From a virus, in the IMG/VR virus record IMGVR_UViG_3300036846_000351, positions 1 to 62,498 of that record: a stretch of 62,498 nt of DNA. One strand, 5' to 3'. A program made the position numbers and the translations under genes. Every line of letters begins with the position of its first letter. The first letter of the stretch is position 1. Below are positions 6,250-15,893 of the stretch, piece by piece. Under the pieces are notes generated by a model that made no database searches, was not told where the DNA came from, and was given only the letters and a program-made list of their open reading frames with translations.

Positions 6250-9200
6250 TTAATTGAACCGGCCCGCCTCCAGTGCGCCCTTGAGGCGGTTCTTCGGCAC
6301 CTGCACACCGTAGGTGCCGGGCACCGCGATCTTGCCCTGCGCCCGCTGCACCGCGCGCTGCAAGTCCTGCACGGTGATCACATAGCCGCCGTTGAGCTGG
6401 CGGTTGGCGTTGTAGGCACGGACCTTTGACATGTCGCGGTTCTGCACAAAGGCGTCCTCGGCCCGCGAGCGGGCGTAGTTAATCTCGTTGTTCCGTTCCT
6501 GAATGGCAGCGCGGCGGTCGTAGATCGTCGCTGTCTCCATCGGGTTAAAGCCCAGCGTGCGCAACACCGGTGTCGATGGCGACAGCCGGTTCGCCGGCAC
6601 GATAACATTGCCCCGCGCGTCAAGCAGCCCTTGGTGCTCCATCTGGTACGACTTGGCGATGTCACCGGCAATGCGCGGCATCAGCCCCAGCACGCCGCGC
6701 TGGAAGTTGCCTGACAGCATGTCGTGGCTCGCCTGGGTCAGTTGCTCCGCCACCTCGCCCGACGCGCCGGTGAGCGCCGTGGCGAACGCCGTCGCCACCC
6801 CCTGCCGGTCAAACGTCTTGATCTCTGGCAGGTCGATCATGTTCGAGATTTTCAAGCTACGGTGCAGGTCGACACCGGCGAGCCCCAGCGCACCCCGCGA
6901 CAGGAAGGTGCTGGCAGTCGGGCCGAGTGCGTCGGTCATCCACCGCCGCAAGTCAGTCTCGTAATTGTGCGGCCCCGGCTCGCCACGCAGCAGGTCCCAC
7001 GCTCCGGTGAGCGCGTTCACCGGCACGCCGAACATGTTGGCGGTGAGCCCGACAAGCAGCGAGTGCGTCGCGACCAGCCCCGCCAGCGCCTTCAACGCCT
7101 CGGCCCGCTCACCCGGTCGGGTCGCCGCCTGCTTCACCAGCGAGCCCATCACCGAATAGAGGTGCATGCCGTAGATTTTGTACTGGAAGGTCGCCGCGAC
7201 CAGCGGGTTGCGCAGCGGGCCGCGCTCGGTCGCGAGGCGCGGCTTGTTCCAGATGTTGTAGTTGGGCATCGCGCGCTGGGCGTAGCGCATCGCGTCCTGA
7301 ATGGCGCCGTCGACATTGCCGCCGTTCTCTCGCATCGCCAGGTCAAACCCAGCCTTGAGGATCGCCACCCGGTTTGTCGCGTCGACCGCATGCTCGGCGC
7401 TGGCGAACAGGTCCATCATGTTGCCGGCCATGTGCCCCAGCCGGGTCGTGGCGTCACCGCCAAAGTTGAAGGCGCCGGGATGCGCCATACGTTGCAGCTC
7501 ACGCGAGCGTGACACGTCGATCATGCCGTACTGGTTGGCGGCGGCGATCAGCGCCTTGGCGTGCGCCGGGTCCATCTTTGCCGCCGAGACCAGCCGCTTC
7601 TCCAGTACATCGGACAGCACCCAGTTCGATTGCTGGAGCTTACCCTGCACCGCCGCGACCATGTTGCGCATGCCGCTGCGCGCGCCCTCGGGCGCAAGCT
7701 GGGTCATCGCCTTCATCAGCGCCCCGCCAGCGCGGCCATGTCCGTAGCGCGCCCCCAGGAACGCCTGGGCGTTGGACATGGCGTCGAGCTGCTGCACCGC
7801 GAGGTGCGCCGGGCGCACGAGGTGCATGACAAAGCTGAGCCCGGTGAAGCGCTTTGCAATCGTTCCAAAGAAGCGCGAGCTGCTGTCGCCGTCGATCGGC
7901 GTCTGCCGCTGGCGCAGCTCGTCGAGCACCTGGCGGGCGCGCTGCACCTGCGAGCTGGTCGGCGGGTTCTTCAACCACTCGTGTTGCTGGCGACTGTCAG
8001 CGATTTCTTCGGCGCTGACCGCCGGGTCCTTGTTGGCAAAGCGCTGTTCGAGGTCCGCCAGCCGCTGCGCCGACGCAGTGATATCCGCCGGTGTCACCTG
8101 CCCGCGCCGCTGGCCCATCTGCTGGAGCCGACGGTCAGCGTCCGCATAGATACGGCGTTCCTCGGCGCCGTTGAGCAGGTAGCCCATGCGCTCGCGGTGC
8201 GCCGCGAAGTCGCGGACAAGGTTCTGCGCCCCCTCGGTCGACGCGCCCTGAATGCCGCGCCGACGCATTGAGTACCGCGCCGCCTGGCTCTGAGTGGCGT
8301 GGGTCAGCATCATACCCGTGAAAGCGTCGAGTGCGTTGTTGGCCGCGTCACCAGTGATCCCGCGCGCCGCGAGCGCGCGTTCCAGCTCGACCGTTGAGGT
8401 TTCTGGCATGAACTCACGGAACCGGCGACCACCACTACCGGTAGTACTCTTTAATTTTACCGGTGACAGATCGACGCCCTGATTGATCGGCTTGCCAGTG
8501 TCGGGATCGGTGTAGAACTGGTCGCGGAACGCCTCGGCCTGGCTGTTGCGGTCGAACATCCGCACGCCATAGCTGTCGGTGCCAGGCTCGCCAAAGCTGA
8601 CGATATAGTCACCGTGGCGTTGCAACGGCGTAAAGTCACCCTCCATCCAGCCGGCGCGTTGCATCTTCGCGATTTCGCGCGCCATGCCGCGTACACCGGG
8701 GTTCCAGCGATCCGCCATCATCGTCGCCAACGGCGAGGCGTCGGGGTTCTTGATGAGCTGGTCGATCGTCGGTTTGCTGCGCGCCTGACGTGCCAGCCAC
8801 GCACGTTCCTCGGGTGTAATGGTATCGCCCAGCCCCAGATCGATCGCGTGCTCAAACGCCGCCTGGCGCTGCGCCCAACCGGTCTCGGTGTGGTAATCGC
8901 GCAGGTCGAGGTAGAGCTTCTGCTGCTCGGGGGTCAACGCGTTAAACTCAGCCTGCAAACCACGCGCGACATCGAGCTGATCAGCATTGAGGTGCGCGTT
9001 GGCTGCCTCGAAATCGGGTCGGCCTAGGCTCGCCTGTGCCAACGAAGCGCGGTTGCGCAAATCCTCGAACTTGTCGCCGGCCTGCGCGAGCTGCTTCGCC
9101 CATGCCTGGACTCGGTTGCCCCACTCCTTCTCGACCTCGGCAGCGGTCGCCGACATCTTCGCCCGCACACCGACGATCTTCTGTGCTTCGGGCAGCACAT

Positions 9201-12200
9201 CCTCGTTGTAATTGGCGATCTCGTTGGTCGTGCTTGCTGGCAGTATCAAGTCGCGCATCGACCGTGAGAGACCGCCGCGCTCGGCCAGGGCACGACGCCA
9301 CAGCGAGGCGCGCACCGGCTTAGTCTCGTCGGGTGTGCCAAATATGCCCTTGTCGCCGATCGCCTGTACTCGGTCGCCAAAGTCTTGCAATCGCTCCGGC
9401 AGGTCACCGGGTGCCGCGTCGGTGATCCGCTCACGCCCACGCGCCGCCGCGCGCAGCTCGGGCGCCCGATAGGTCGCCGGGTCCGGCGTCATCCCCTCGC
9501 GACGGAACCTACCGCCCTGCTCGACCGCCTCTGTCAGTGGACGCATCGCGGCGTCAAGGACGCTGGTGTGCTGCGAGCCTAGCCCGAACACCCGACCAAC
9601 CAAGTCCCTAAAGGTGCTCCACAGGCTACGCCCGCCCTTTGGCGCCAGCCCCAAATAGTGCAAGTCCGCCATCAAATCGTCACTAGCCGCGTGACGTGAC
9701 ATCAAGTCCATCACATGCGGATCAGTCAGTGCCTGCGTCACCAGCTCGGTGAAGTGATCACGCGACAGCGCATAGTCCACGCCAAAAGTTTCTTTGTCGG
9801 TCTGTGCCTTTTCTGTCCCTAGCTCGTCGATCTCACGCGCGACCGACCGCAGCCCCTCGTAAATATTCCGCTCGCGTGTAGTGACCTTCCCACCGTTCTC
9901 GATGCGGTCACCTACATCCTCCAGCCAGCGCACAGTGCCGGCGTGCAGCCCCTCGTGCAGGATCACCCTAACAGGCGGCTCTACTGAACTGGACTTAAGA
10001 GCAATGAAATCACCTTTTGAACTGTAAACACCCGCGAACCTTGCCTCCGTCGGCGCTTTAACAATCGCGACGCCGCGATCGATCGTAGCTTTCAAAGCCT
10101 TCGCCAGCGCGACGAGGTGCGGGGTTGTCGCGCGAGCCGTTGGGTTGTCGATGATATCGTCGAGATAGTCGTGCAGGTCGTGTGCCCTGCCTTCGCGTTC
10201 CCCCGCAGCAAGGCGGTCCCTGAGCGGCTTATTGATCCTCGGGTCCTGCTCAAGCCGCGCGAAGCGCCCGCCGCGCGAGTGTGCGGTTTCGTCCGGCGCG
10301 CCGAACTCGCCCTCACCTAAATCCCGGCGGTTCTGTTCCTCCATCGCTCGGAGCGCGGCGTCGGACTCGGCCTCGCTAACAGCGGGTCGCGCCACAGGTT
10401 TTCTGCGCAACGCGTTTTGCAGCTTGCCGCGCTCCTGAACCATCTGTGGCAGCCGCTCTTGGTCGTCGAATACCCGCTGGTATTCCTTGCCAATGCGATC
10501 GGCCTCGGCCAGGCGCTGCTCGGGGGTGATCGACCGGTTACGATCGTTCGCCGTCGCCGCCTGGGCGAGCTTGCCCAGCGCCTTGGGATCGCCGGCCTGT
10601 TTAATACGATCGTTGAGATAGTCGAGAAACGTCGCGAACTTGCGCGGCCTGCCGCCAGTCTTACTTGGCTCGCCATAAGCGCTGTGCGCCTCGGCGGCAC
10701 TCATCCTGCCTTCCAGCACATCGTGCAGCAGGTCGGCGGCGTGCAGCTCCTTATCGGTCGTTGAGGCGGCGCGCTGCCCCGACTTCAGCTCGCCCGCTTC
10801 CTCGCCCGCCGCCTCGGCGACGGTGGTCACACCCCGCTTAGTCTCGGTCGGCGCCTTCTCAGCTTCCCGCGCCGCAACCTCGCCCACATTCTCCATACCA
10901 CGCGCCGGCGCCCGCGCAGCGGCGGGCGGCTCAGCGGCTGCCTCGAACTCAGCGGCGGCCTCGGCCTTGATCCGCTGCGCCCGCTGCGCGGGCGTTTCAC
11001 GAGGCGCCGTGCTCGCCGTGGGCTCCGCTGGCGCCTCTGTAGGGGCGCGTTTTCTTAAAAGGCTCACGAGCCCCGGCGGCTGGGTAGGCGCCTCAGGCGC
11101 CGCCGCACGCGCCTGCTCGGCCTGTTCGAGCACCTCCCGCGCCGCCGGCTTCATCCGTGCCCGCGCCGCCGCGCGGCGCTGCTGCGCGGGAGACGGTGGT
11201 GTCTCCCCAACAGAGGATACTGTTTCGGGAGACAGCGGTGTCTCCGGCGCAGACGGAGGGGTAGGAGTTGCCTGCGCCGGAGCCCGCTCTCCGGTCGGGG
11301 CGATGGGTTCCACCATCGCTGCCGGTTCGGCTGCGACCGCCTCGACCGGTGCCCTTGCTGCTGCTTCCTGTTGACGCGCCTGCTCGATCTGCGCCGTCGG
11401 CGCGCGGCGTGTCGGCTCGACGGTGGTCGCTGGCACCTGGCTCTGGCTCGGCAGTGTCGCGGGTGATAGTTGCGGTCCTGCCGGCGGCTCTGGTGCCGGC
11501 GGCGCCTCGGGGGCGAGCTGACGCGCCTCGATCCTCGGCGGTGGGAGCTGGGCCTGCGTCGGCTCGACCGTGGTGCGCGGCACCTGGCTTTGATTGGGGA
11601 GCGTCGCGGGTGATAGCGGCGCCGTGCTCGCCGTGGGCTCCGCTGGCGCCGGTGGCGCCTCCGGGGCGAGCTGGCGCGCCGTGATGGATGACGGTAGCGC
11701 CGGCAGCTCGGGCTGCACCATGGCCGCGTTGAGTGCCGCTGCCTCGGCGGGATCGACCCCCCGACTCTGCGGCGGTGCGGGGCCTGGCCGCTCCGTCACA
11801 GGCGCCGGCTCGGGTCCACCCGGCACAGTAAATTCCGCAGGTCCGGCAGCGGCTCCCGGCGGCTGCACCGTTGGCGCCCGGCGCAGCGGGTTGACCGTTG
11901 GCGCGCCCGGCTCGGTAATCGGCGGGACTTGATCGGGCGGCACCGCCTCGCCAGGGCTCGTCGGCGGTCGGAACGGCGCCTGTCGCGACGGTGGCAGCTC
12001 GGTCGGTTCTGCCGCTGGCGGCGGTGTTCCGCGAGTAAAGTCACCGGGACCTGGCGGGTTGACTGCTTGTGTTGTCGCGGCGGCGATATCGGGATCGCCC
12101 GCTGCCGCCGCTGGTCGCTCCGCACGCGCGCCGCCAGCTAGCGCCAACGGCGCCATCAGCGAGCCGACGACACCACCCTGCGCGATCTGACCCATCGACG

Positions 12201-13152
12201 GCGCCTCGAAGGCGCCGCCACGCACCATCTTCTGGACCGGTTCCTCAAAGGTCTGAGCCGCGCCCAGCCCGCCAAAACCTAGCGCACCTGCCGCCAGTTT
12301 GGTCAGCCAGGACTGCCCCTGGACGCCGTGCATCAGCGCGATCGGGGCGCCCATCGAGGCCGCGCCCATGGCACCGCCGGTGAGGATCGAGCCTTGGGTC
12401 GCGTCGGGCTTCTTCGCTTCCTCGTTCATCCCGACCAAAGCGCCGTACACGACCGGTAGTATCGGCGAGAGCCGCGCCATGCCCAGCAGGGCGACACTCG
12501 GCAACACCTGCTCCGATGCCTTGCCGGCGAGCCACGGCATGATGACGCCCTTATCCCAGGCGTCCTTCATCGGCATGGTGCCCAGGCTGTACTTCTCGTC
12601 GGCGGCTTTCTGTGTCTGCTCATCGAAGTTGTCGATCGCGTCGGCGCCCTCTTGCAGCCACTTGGTGTCGGTCCACTGCCCGGTCTTGCGCATCACCGTG
12701 GCGAGCAGCCCACCGCCCTCACCCAGCAAGTGCGCGCCGCTGCGGGCGAGCCCACCGACCAGCTCGGACCCGATGCCCTGCTCGGCCTCGGGCGGCGCCA
12801 TATCCTCGGGAGCGCCAAACGTAAAGGTGTCAGCGCCACCAAACTTGAAACCTTGCTTCCCTTGCGGTGGAGGCGGCGGTGCTGGCGCCGCCGGTGCCGG
12901 TGCCGGTGCCGGTGCCGGCGCTGGTGCCGGTGCCGCTGGAATAATAATCTGATCTTCGCCGCCGGTGGGTTGCGGCGCGCCGATCGCCTGCTGCTGCGGC
13001 TGGTACGCAGCGAGGCGGGCGTCATCCGCCGCGTCCATGTCATCCGGCGCCGGCGCCGGGCGCGGGGTGTAGTCCTCAACGAGAGGCGCTACCGGCGCCG
13101 TCGGCGTCGCGCCAAGGTCCTGATCCTCGTAGAACTGGCGCAGGTCACTCAT
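6250..13152 (-). CDS. Giant ejected virion protein with zinc-peptidase motif (polyvalent protein)
   Basis: At 2300 residues this is the largest gene. Its place at the end of the structural operon after the lysozyme-type proteins, and its size, match the internal proteins that podoviruses eject with their DNA. The N-terminal 130 residues are Pro/Ala-rich, including an AP repeat encoded near 12.89-12.94 kb. A Gly/Ala-rich hydrophobic stretch follows (about 220-330). A long Pro-rich linker then runs to about residue 750. The middle holds HEGLH at residues 1066-1070, an HExxH zinc-peptidase signature. The C-terminal third is helical and resembles large-polyvalent-protein domains (MPNYNIWNKPRL and PLVAATFQYKIYGMH). 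A motif 1 copy (8434-8445) encodes TTGS. A role in DNA delivery and early modification of host proteins is inferred. Confidence 0.8.
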   Translation of the reverse strand: MSDLRQFYEDQDLGATPTAPVAPLVEDYTPRPAPAPDDMDAADDARLAAYQPQQQAIGAPQPTGGEDQIIIPAAPAPAPAPAPAPAPAAPAPPPPPQGKQGFKFGGADTFTFGAPEDMAPPEAEQGIGSELVGGLARSGAHLLGEGGGLLATVMRKTGQWTDTKWLQEGADAIDNFDEQTQKAADEKYSLGTMPMKDAWDKGVIMPWLAGKASEQVLPSVALLGMARLSPILPVVYGALVGMNEEAKKPDATQGSILTGGAMGAASMGAPIALMHGVQGQSWLTKLAAGALGFGGLGAAQTFEEPVQKMVRGGAFEAPSMGQIAQGGVVGSLMAPLALAGGARAERPAAAAGDPDIAAATTQAVNPPGPGDFTRGTPPPAAEPTELPPSRQAPFRPPTSPGEAVPPDQVPPITEPGAPTVNPLRRAPTVQPPGAAAGPAEFTVPGGPEPAPVTERPGPAPPQSRGVDPAEAAALNAAMVQPELPALPSSITARQLAPEAPPAPAEPTASTAPLSPATLPNQSQVPRTTVEPTQAQLPPPRIEARQLAPEAPPAPEPPAGPQLSPATLPSQSQVPATTVEPTRRAPTAQIEQARQQEAAARAPVEAVAAEPAAMVEPIAPTGERAPAQATPTPPSAPETPLSPETVSSVGETPPSPAQQRRAAARARMKPAAREVLEQAEQARAAAPEAPTQPPGLVSLLRKRAPTEAPAEPTASTAPRETPAQRAQRIKAEAAAEFEAAAEPPAAARAPARGMENVGEVAAREAEKAPTETKRGVTTVAEAAGEEAGELKSGQRAASTTDKELHAADLLHDVLEGRMSAAEAHSAYGEPSKTGGRPRKFATFLDYLNDRIKQAGDPKALGKLAQAATANDRNRSITPEQRLAEADRIGKEYQRVFDDQERLPQMVQERGKLQNALRRKPVARPAVSEAESDAALRAMEEQNRRDLGEGEFGAPDETAHSRGGRFARLEQDPRINKPLRDRLAAGEREGRAHDLHDYLDDIIDNPTARATTPHLVALAKALKATIDRGVAIVKAPTEARFAGVYSSKGDFIALKSSSVEPPVRVILHEGLHAGTVRWLEDVGDRIENGGKVTTRERNIYEGLRSVAREIDELGTEKAQTDKETFGVDYALSRDHFTELVTQALTDPHVMDLMSRHAASDDLMADLHYLGLAPKGGRSLWSTFRDLVGRVFGLGSQHTSVLDAAMRPLTEAVEQGGRFRREGMTPDPATYRAPELRAAARGRERITDAAPGDLPERLQDFGDRVQAIGDKGIFGTPDETKPVRASLWRRALAERGGLSRSMRDLILPASTTNEIANYNEDVLPEAQKIVGVRAKMSATAAEVEKEWGNRVQAWAKQLAQAGDKFEDLRNRASLAQASLGRPDFEAANAHLNADQLDVARGLQAEFNALTPEQQKLYLDLRDYHTETGWAQRQAAFEHAIDLGLGDTITPEERAWLARQARSKPTIDQLIKNPDASPLATMMADRWNPGVRGMAREIAKMQRAGWMEGDFTPLQRHGDYIVSFGEPGTDSYGVRMFDRNSQAEAFRDQFYTDPDTGKPINQGVDLSPVKLKSTTGSGGRRFREFMPETSTVELERALAARGITGDAANNALDAFTGMMLTHATQSQAARYSMRRRGIQGASTEGAQNLVRDFAAHRERMGYLLNGAEERRIYADADRRLQQMGQRRGQVTPADITASAQRLADLEQRFANKDPAVSAEEIADSRQQHEWLKNPPTSSQVQRARQVLDELRQRQTPIDGDSSSRFFGTIAKRFTGLSFVMHLVRPAHLAVQQLDAMSNAQAFLGARYGHGRAGGALMKAMTQLAPEGARSGMRNMVAAVQGKLQQSNWVLSDVLEKRLVSAAKMDPAHAKALIAAANQYGMIDVSRSRELQRMAHPGAFNFGGDATTRLGHMAGNMMDLFASAEHAVDATNRVAILKAGFDLAMRENGGNVDGAIQDAMRYAQRAMPNYNIWNKPRLATERGPLRNPLVAATFQYKIYGMHLYSVMGSLVKQAATRPGERAEALKALAGLVATHSLLVGLTANMFGVPVNALTGAWDLLRGEPGPHNYETDLRRWMTDALGPTASTFLSRGALGLAGVDLHRSLKISNMIDLPEIKTFDRQGVATAFATALTGASGEVAEQLTQASHDMLSGNFQRGVLGLMPRIAGDIAKSYQMEHQGLLDARGNVIVPANRLSPSTPVLRTLGFNPMETATIYDRRAAIQERNNEINYARSRAEDAFVQNRDMSKVRAYNANRQLNGGYVITVQDLQRAVQRAQGKIAVPGTYGVQVPKNRLKGALEAGRFN
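12886..12945 (-). repeat. Tandem 6-bp repeat coding for Ala-Pro
   Basis: A GCCGGT-type hexamer is repeated about eight times with minor changes and encodes an alternating Ala-Pro rod near the N-terminus of the giant virion protein. It is prone to slippage, so copy number may vary between isolates. Confidence 0.8.
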
Positions 13153-15893
13153 AGCGACGCCGCCCCGCCAGTGACTAAGCGCGGCGTTGGCTGTTGCTGC
13201 TGTTGCGGTTGCAGTTGCTGCCCCTGCGCGCTTGGCATGATGCTGCGCATCACCGAGTCGGGCAGATACGCGCGTTTAGTACCAGTCGCGTCAACAACCG
13301 CCCACACCGGCTGATTATTCTTGTCCATAAAAGCTGGCGTCCGCAGCATCGAATACTTCTGCCCCTTTGTACCGTCGGGCACGACCAGGGATCGCACGAT
13401 GTCCTGCACTAGGCGCGTGGCGATGTTATCGTTGTAGCGGCGCAGGCCAAAATAGAGGTCCTGCCCCTTGTCCTTCATCGCTGCTGTCATTTCATTGCCG
13501 TTGAGATCAAGCGGCGCGACAGGCGCCTGATCGCCGTATAGATCAGCAGCTTCCTTGTTGTAGGCGTTGATGCGCCCGGCGGTCATGTCTTTCTGCGTAG
13601 CGTCGAGGCGCTGGCGCAGCCGGTCCTGCGCCGCCGCAAGGGCATTAGCAGCGCGGGTATTTGTCTCGCCTTCCTTATACTGCGCAAGACTTCTCGCCGC
13701 CGCGATGTTCGCCTGGGTGGTCTCTTGCGCGATCCGCTCACGGGTCGCCAGTTCTTCGCGACCGTGCTGCTCCAGCTCTTGGTTGTGCGCGATCGTCTCG
13801 TTGGTCGTGCGCTCCTGATTGACAGTCGTCAGAAACGCCTGCGGGTCGGTCGTCTGGTTAATCATCCCCCGGATGCCGTCCTTGGTGATCTCGAACGGCT
13901 GACCCAGCGGCTGATGCGTATCCTCACTATAGCGCTGCCCAAACACCCGATTACCCTGGACTTGAAACCCTAGTGCCGCGCCGTCATTGGCAAAGGCGTG
14001 GCTCGCGGCCAGGAGCTGCGCCGCACCCTGCGGGTCGGTGTCGAACGTATTGTAGGCGCGCATCAGAGACTGCACCGCGCCCTGATGCTGCAAGCGGAAC
14101 ATCCACTCCTGGGCGTGCATCCCACCAACGGGATCGCCCTTGAGGATGAAGTAACCTGTCAGATCGTGCAGCGCCCGGTCCCAATTCTGCCCGACCGTGT
14201 TCCCCGCCGCACCGTTATGAGACATATAAGTCAACACCTGCATCGGCCCGCCCGCGACATCGGCACGCACGAGACCCTGCGGCGTCATGTTGTTGACCCG
14301 GTTCGACACGCGATTGATCGGTCGCTCCGGTGTCGCTCCCGGTGTCGAGATCGCCGGGGGTACACTACCGGTAGTACCGACTTCCGGCGGCGCTGGCTGA
14401 CCTTCACCATGAACCTGTGGTGCGGTCGTAACTGGCGGTGTTGTCGGTGTTGTCGGTGTTGTCGGTGTTGTCGGTGTTGTCGGTGTTGTCGGTGTTGTCG
14501 GTGTTGGGCTCGGTGGTGCCGCAGCGGCAGGTGCTGGCGCTGCGGCAGGTGTAGTTGGCGCGAGCGCTCCACCCGCCGCCGTTAATCCAGTCGGCGCGGC
14601 CCCTGACTGCGGCGGCAGCCCTGTAACGAGGTTAGGTGCCGGCGCGGCAGGGGTAGCACCTGGCGCACCGATCGCCGGCGGCGCAGCTGCGGGCGCAGGA
14701 GCGGGTGTTACCGGAGCCCCGGTGGGATATTGAACCGGCGTAGCCGCAGCTTCGCCTGTCGCCGTTGGATAAATCGGAGGCGCGTTCGGCGCGCTCCCGC
14801 TTTCGCGCACGATATCGATAATGCTACGGCCCGGCGGCGGCTGTCCCGGTGCTGGCGGTCCACTGCCACTGCCGTACATGTACTGTGGAGGCATAACCGT
14901 TGTGGAAGTCGGAGGCCCTACAATCGCCGTCCCGATCCGGCTAAGGGCCTCGCGGTTGCGCACGTCAGGATCAACCGGCGGCATCGTCGTGCCACCAATG
15001 TTCATCTCCATCGCGGCGTTGTCACCACCGCCGCCCGTGTCAACATCGGTGTCGCGACCCACCACCCGGTTGACAAAATCGAACGTCCCGTGCGGCGCGA
15101 TCTTCTCATGATCGTCGCCGTGCCGACGCTGCATCGCGTCGACCGTCCCCGGCCCGGCATAGTAGGCGGCGAACACATCGGCGGTGCCACGCCCGTACTT
15201 CTGCGCCAGGTCCTTGTATTTGAGCGCGCCGAGATAAAGGTTCTGGATCGGGTTGGTGGGATCGAAATGCCCACCGGCGTCGTACTGCTGCACGTCGTCA
15301 GGGGTGATCCCCATATACCCGACCCGGTTCCCGTTCTTCGCGTTGGGGTCGTTGTCGCTGTTGGCGTAAACCAGCGCGGCCAGGTCGAGACGCGGGATAC
15401 CCACATCGTCGGCGACGTGGTTGACCGCCTCGTAGAGCGTCGGGTTGTGTTCTTCGAGGTCCTTGTAGCGCCCGACCGGAACCTTGAGGCGTGGCTCACG
15501 ATCAGGATACTCAGGCGTGCCGAGTACCCCGGCCCCGCCGGCTGAGCCCTTAAGATTAATCGGTGGCGGAGCCTGGGCGATGATCTCCTGCGGCGTCGAC
15601 TGCGGAGGCGCAACGTCAGGACCTGCTGTCGTGCCTTCTGGTGTAGGTGGAGGCGACGCTGGCGCCGGTGCCGGTTGCACCGGCACAGCCGGACCTAAGT
15701 CAGCTGGCACACCCGTAGAAGGCTGCAACGCGGCGGGCGGCAACGTATCGGTGCTATCCGCCGTACCGGCAGGCGGAGGCGGCGGGCTCGCCGGCGCCCC
15801 GATCGCCTGCGCCGCTCCACCCGGCACCAGCACCGGCGGCGGTGCGTTGCTAGGGAACCCCAGCGTATTGAGGGGGTCGTTATCCGTTGCCAT
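13149..15893 (-). CDS. Virion transglycosylase-like protein with degenerate SLT domain
   Basis: The protein has 914 residues and overlaps its downstream neighbour by 4 bp. A Pro-rich N-terminus is followed at about residues 150-260 by an SLT-like fold: DLAALVYANSDNDPNAKNG, GYMGITPDDVQQ, DPTNPIQNLYLGALKYKD and DVFAAYYAGPGTV, in the order of lytic transglycosylases. The catalytic Glu expected before S-x-x-x-P-x-A appears to be Asn. A TTP tandem repeat follows in the middle linker. The C-terminal third is helical. It is probably an internal virion protein ejected at infection, like T7 gp16 in role. Whether it still cuts peptidoglycan is doubtful. A motif 1 copy (14364-14375) encodes TTGS. Confidence 0.75.
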   Translation of the reverse strand: MATDNDPLNTLGFPSNAPPPVLVPGGAAQAIGAPASPPPPPAGTADSTDTLPPAALQPSTGVPADLGPAVPVQPAPAPASPPPTPEGTTAGPDVAPPQSTPQEIIAQAPPPINLKGSAGGAGVLGTPEYPDREPRLKVPVGRYKDLEEHNPTLYEAVNHVADDVGIPRLDLAALVYANSDNDPNAKNGNRVGYMGITPDDVQQYDAGGHFDPTNPIQNLYLGALKYKDLAQKYGRGTADVFAAYYAGPGTVDAMQRRHGDDHEKIAPHGTFDFVNRVVGRDTDVDTGGGGDNAAMEMNIGGTTMPPVDPDVRNREALSRIGTAIVGPPTSTTVMPPQYMYGSGSGPPAPGQPPPGRSIIDIVRESGSAPNAPPIYPTATGEAAATPVQYPTGAPVTPAPAPAAAPPAIGAPGATPAAPAPNLVTGLPPQSGAAPTGLTAAGGALAPTTPAAAPAPAAAAPPSPTPTTPTTPTTPTTPTTPTTPTTPPVTTAPQVHGEGQPAPPEVGTTGSVPPAISTPGATPERPINRVSNRVNNMTPQGLVRADVAGGPMQVLTYMSHNGAAGNTVGQNWDRALHDLTGYFILKGDPVGGMHAQEWMFRLQHQGAVQSLMRAYNTFDTDPQGAAQLLAASHAFANDGAALGFQVQGNRVFGQRYSEDTHQPLGQPFEITKDGIRGMINQTTDPQAFLTTVNQERTTNETIAHNQELEQHGREELATRERIAQETTQANIAAARSLAQYKEGETNTRAANALAAAQDRLRQRLDATQKDMTAGRINAYNKEAADLYGDQAPVAPLDLNGNEMTAAMKDKGQDLYFGLRRYNDNIATRLVQDIVRSLVVPDGTKGQKYSMLRTPAFMDKNNQPVWAVVDATGTKRAYLPDSVMRSIMPSAQGQQLQPQQQQQPTPRLVTGGAASL
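14436..14507 (-). repeat. Tandem 9-bp repeat coding for Pro-Thr-Thr
   Basis: Eight nearly perfect copies of CGGTGTTGT run head to tail and encode a (TTP)n linker in the 914-residue virion protein. The linker joins the transglycosylase-like half to the helical half. The purity of the repeat suggests recent expansion. Confidence 0.9.

Noticed and set aside
6557-13412. Many long rightward frames opposite the giant virion gene
   Set aside because: They are shadows of GC-rich coding sequence, Arg/His/Pro-rich, without start signals and against the direction of the operon.
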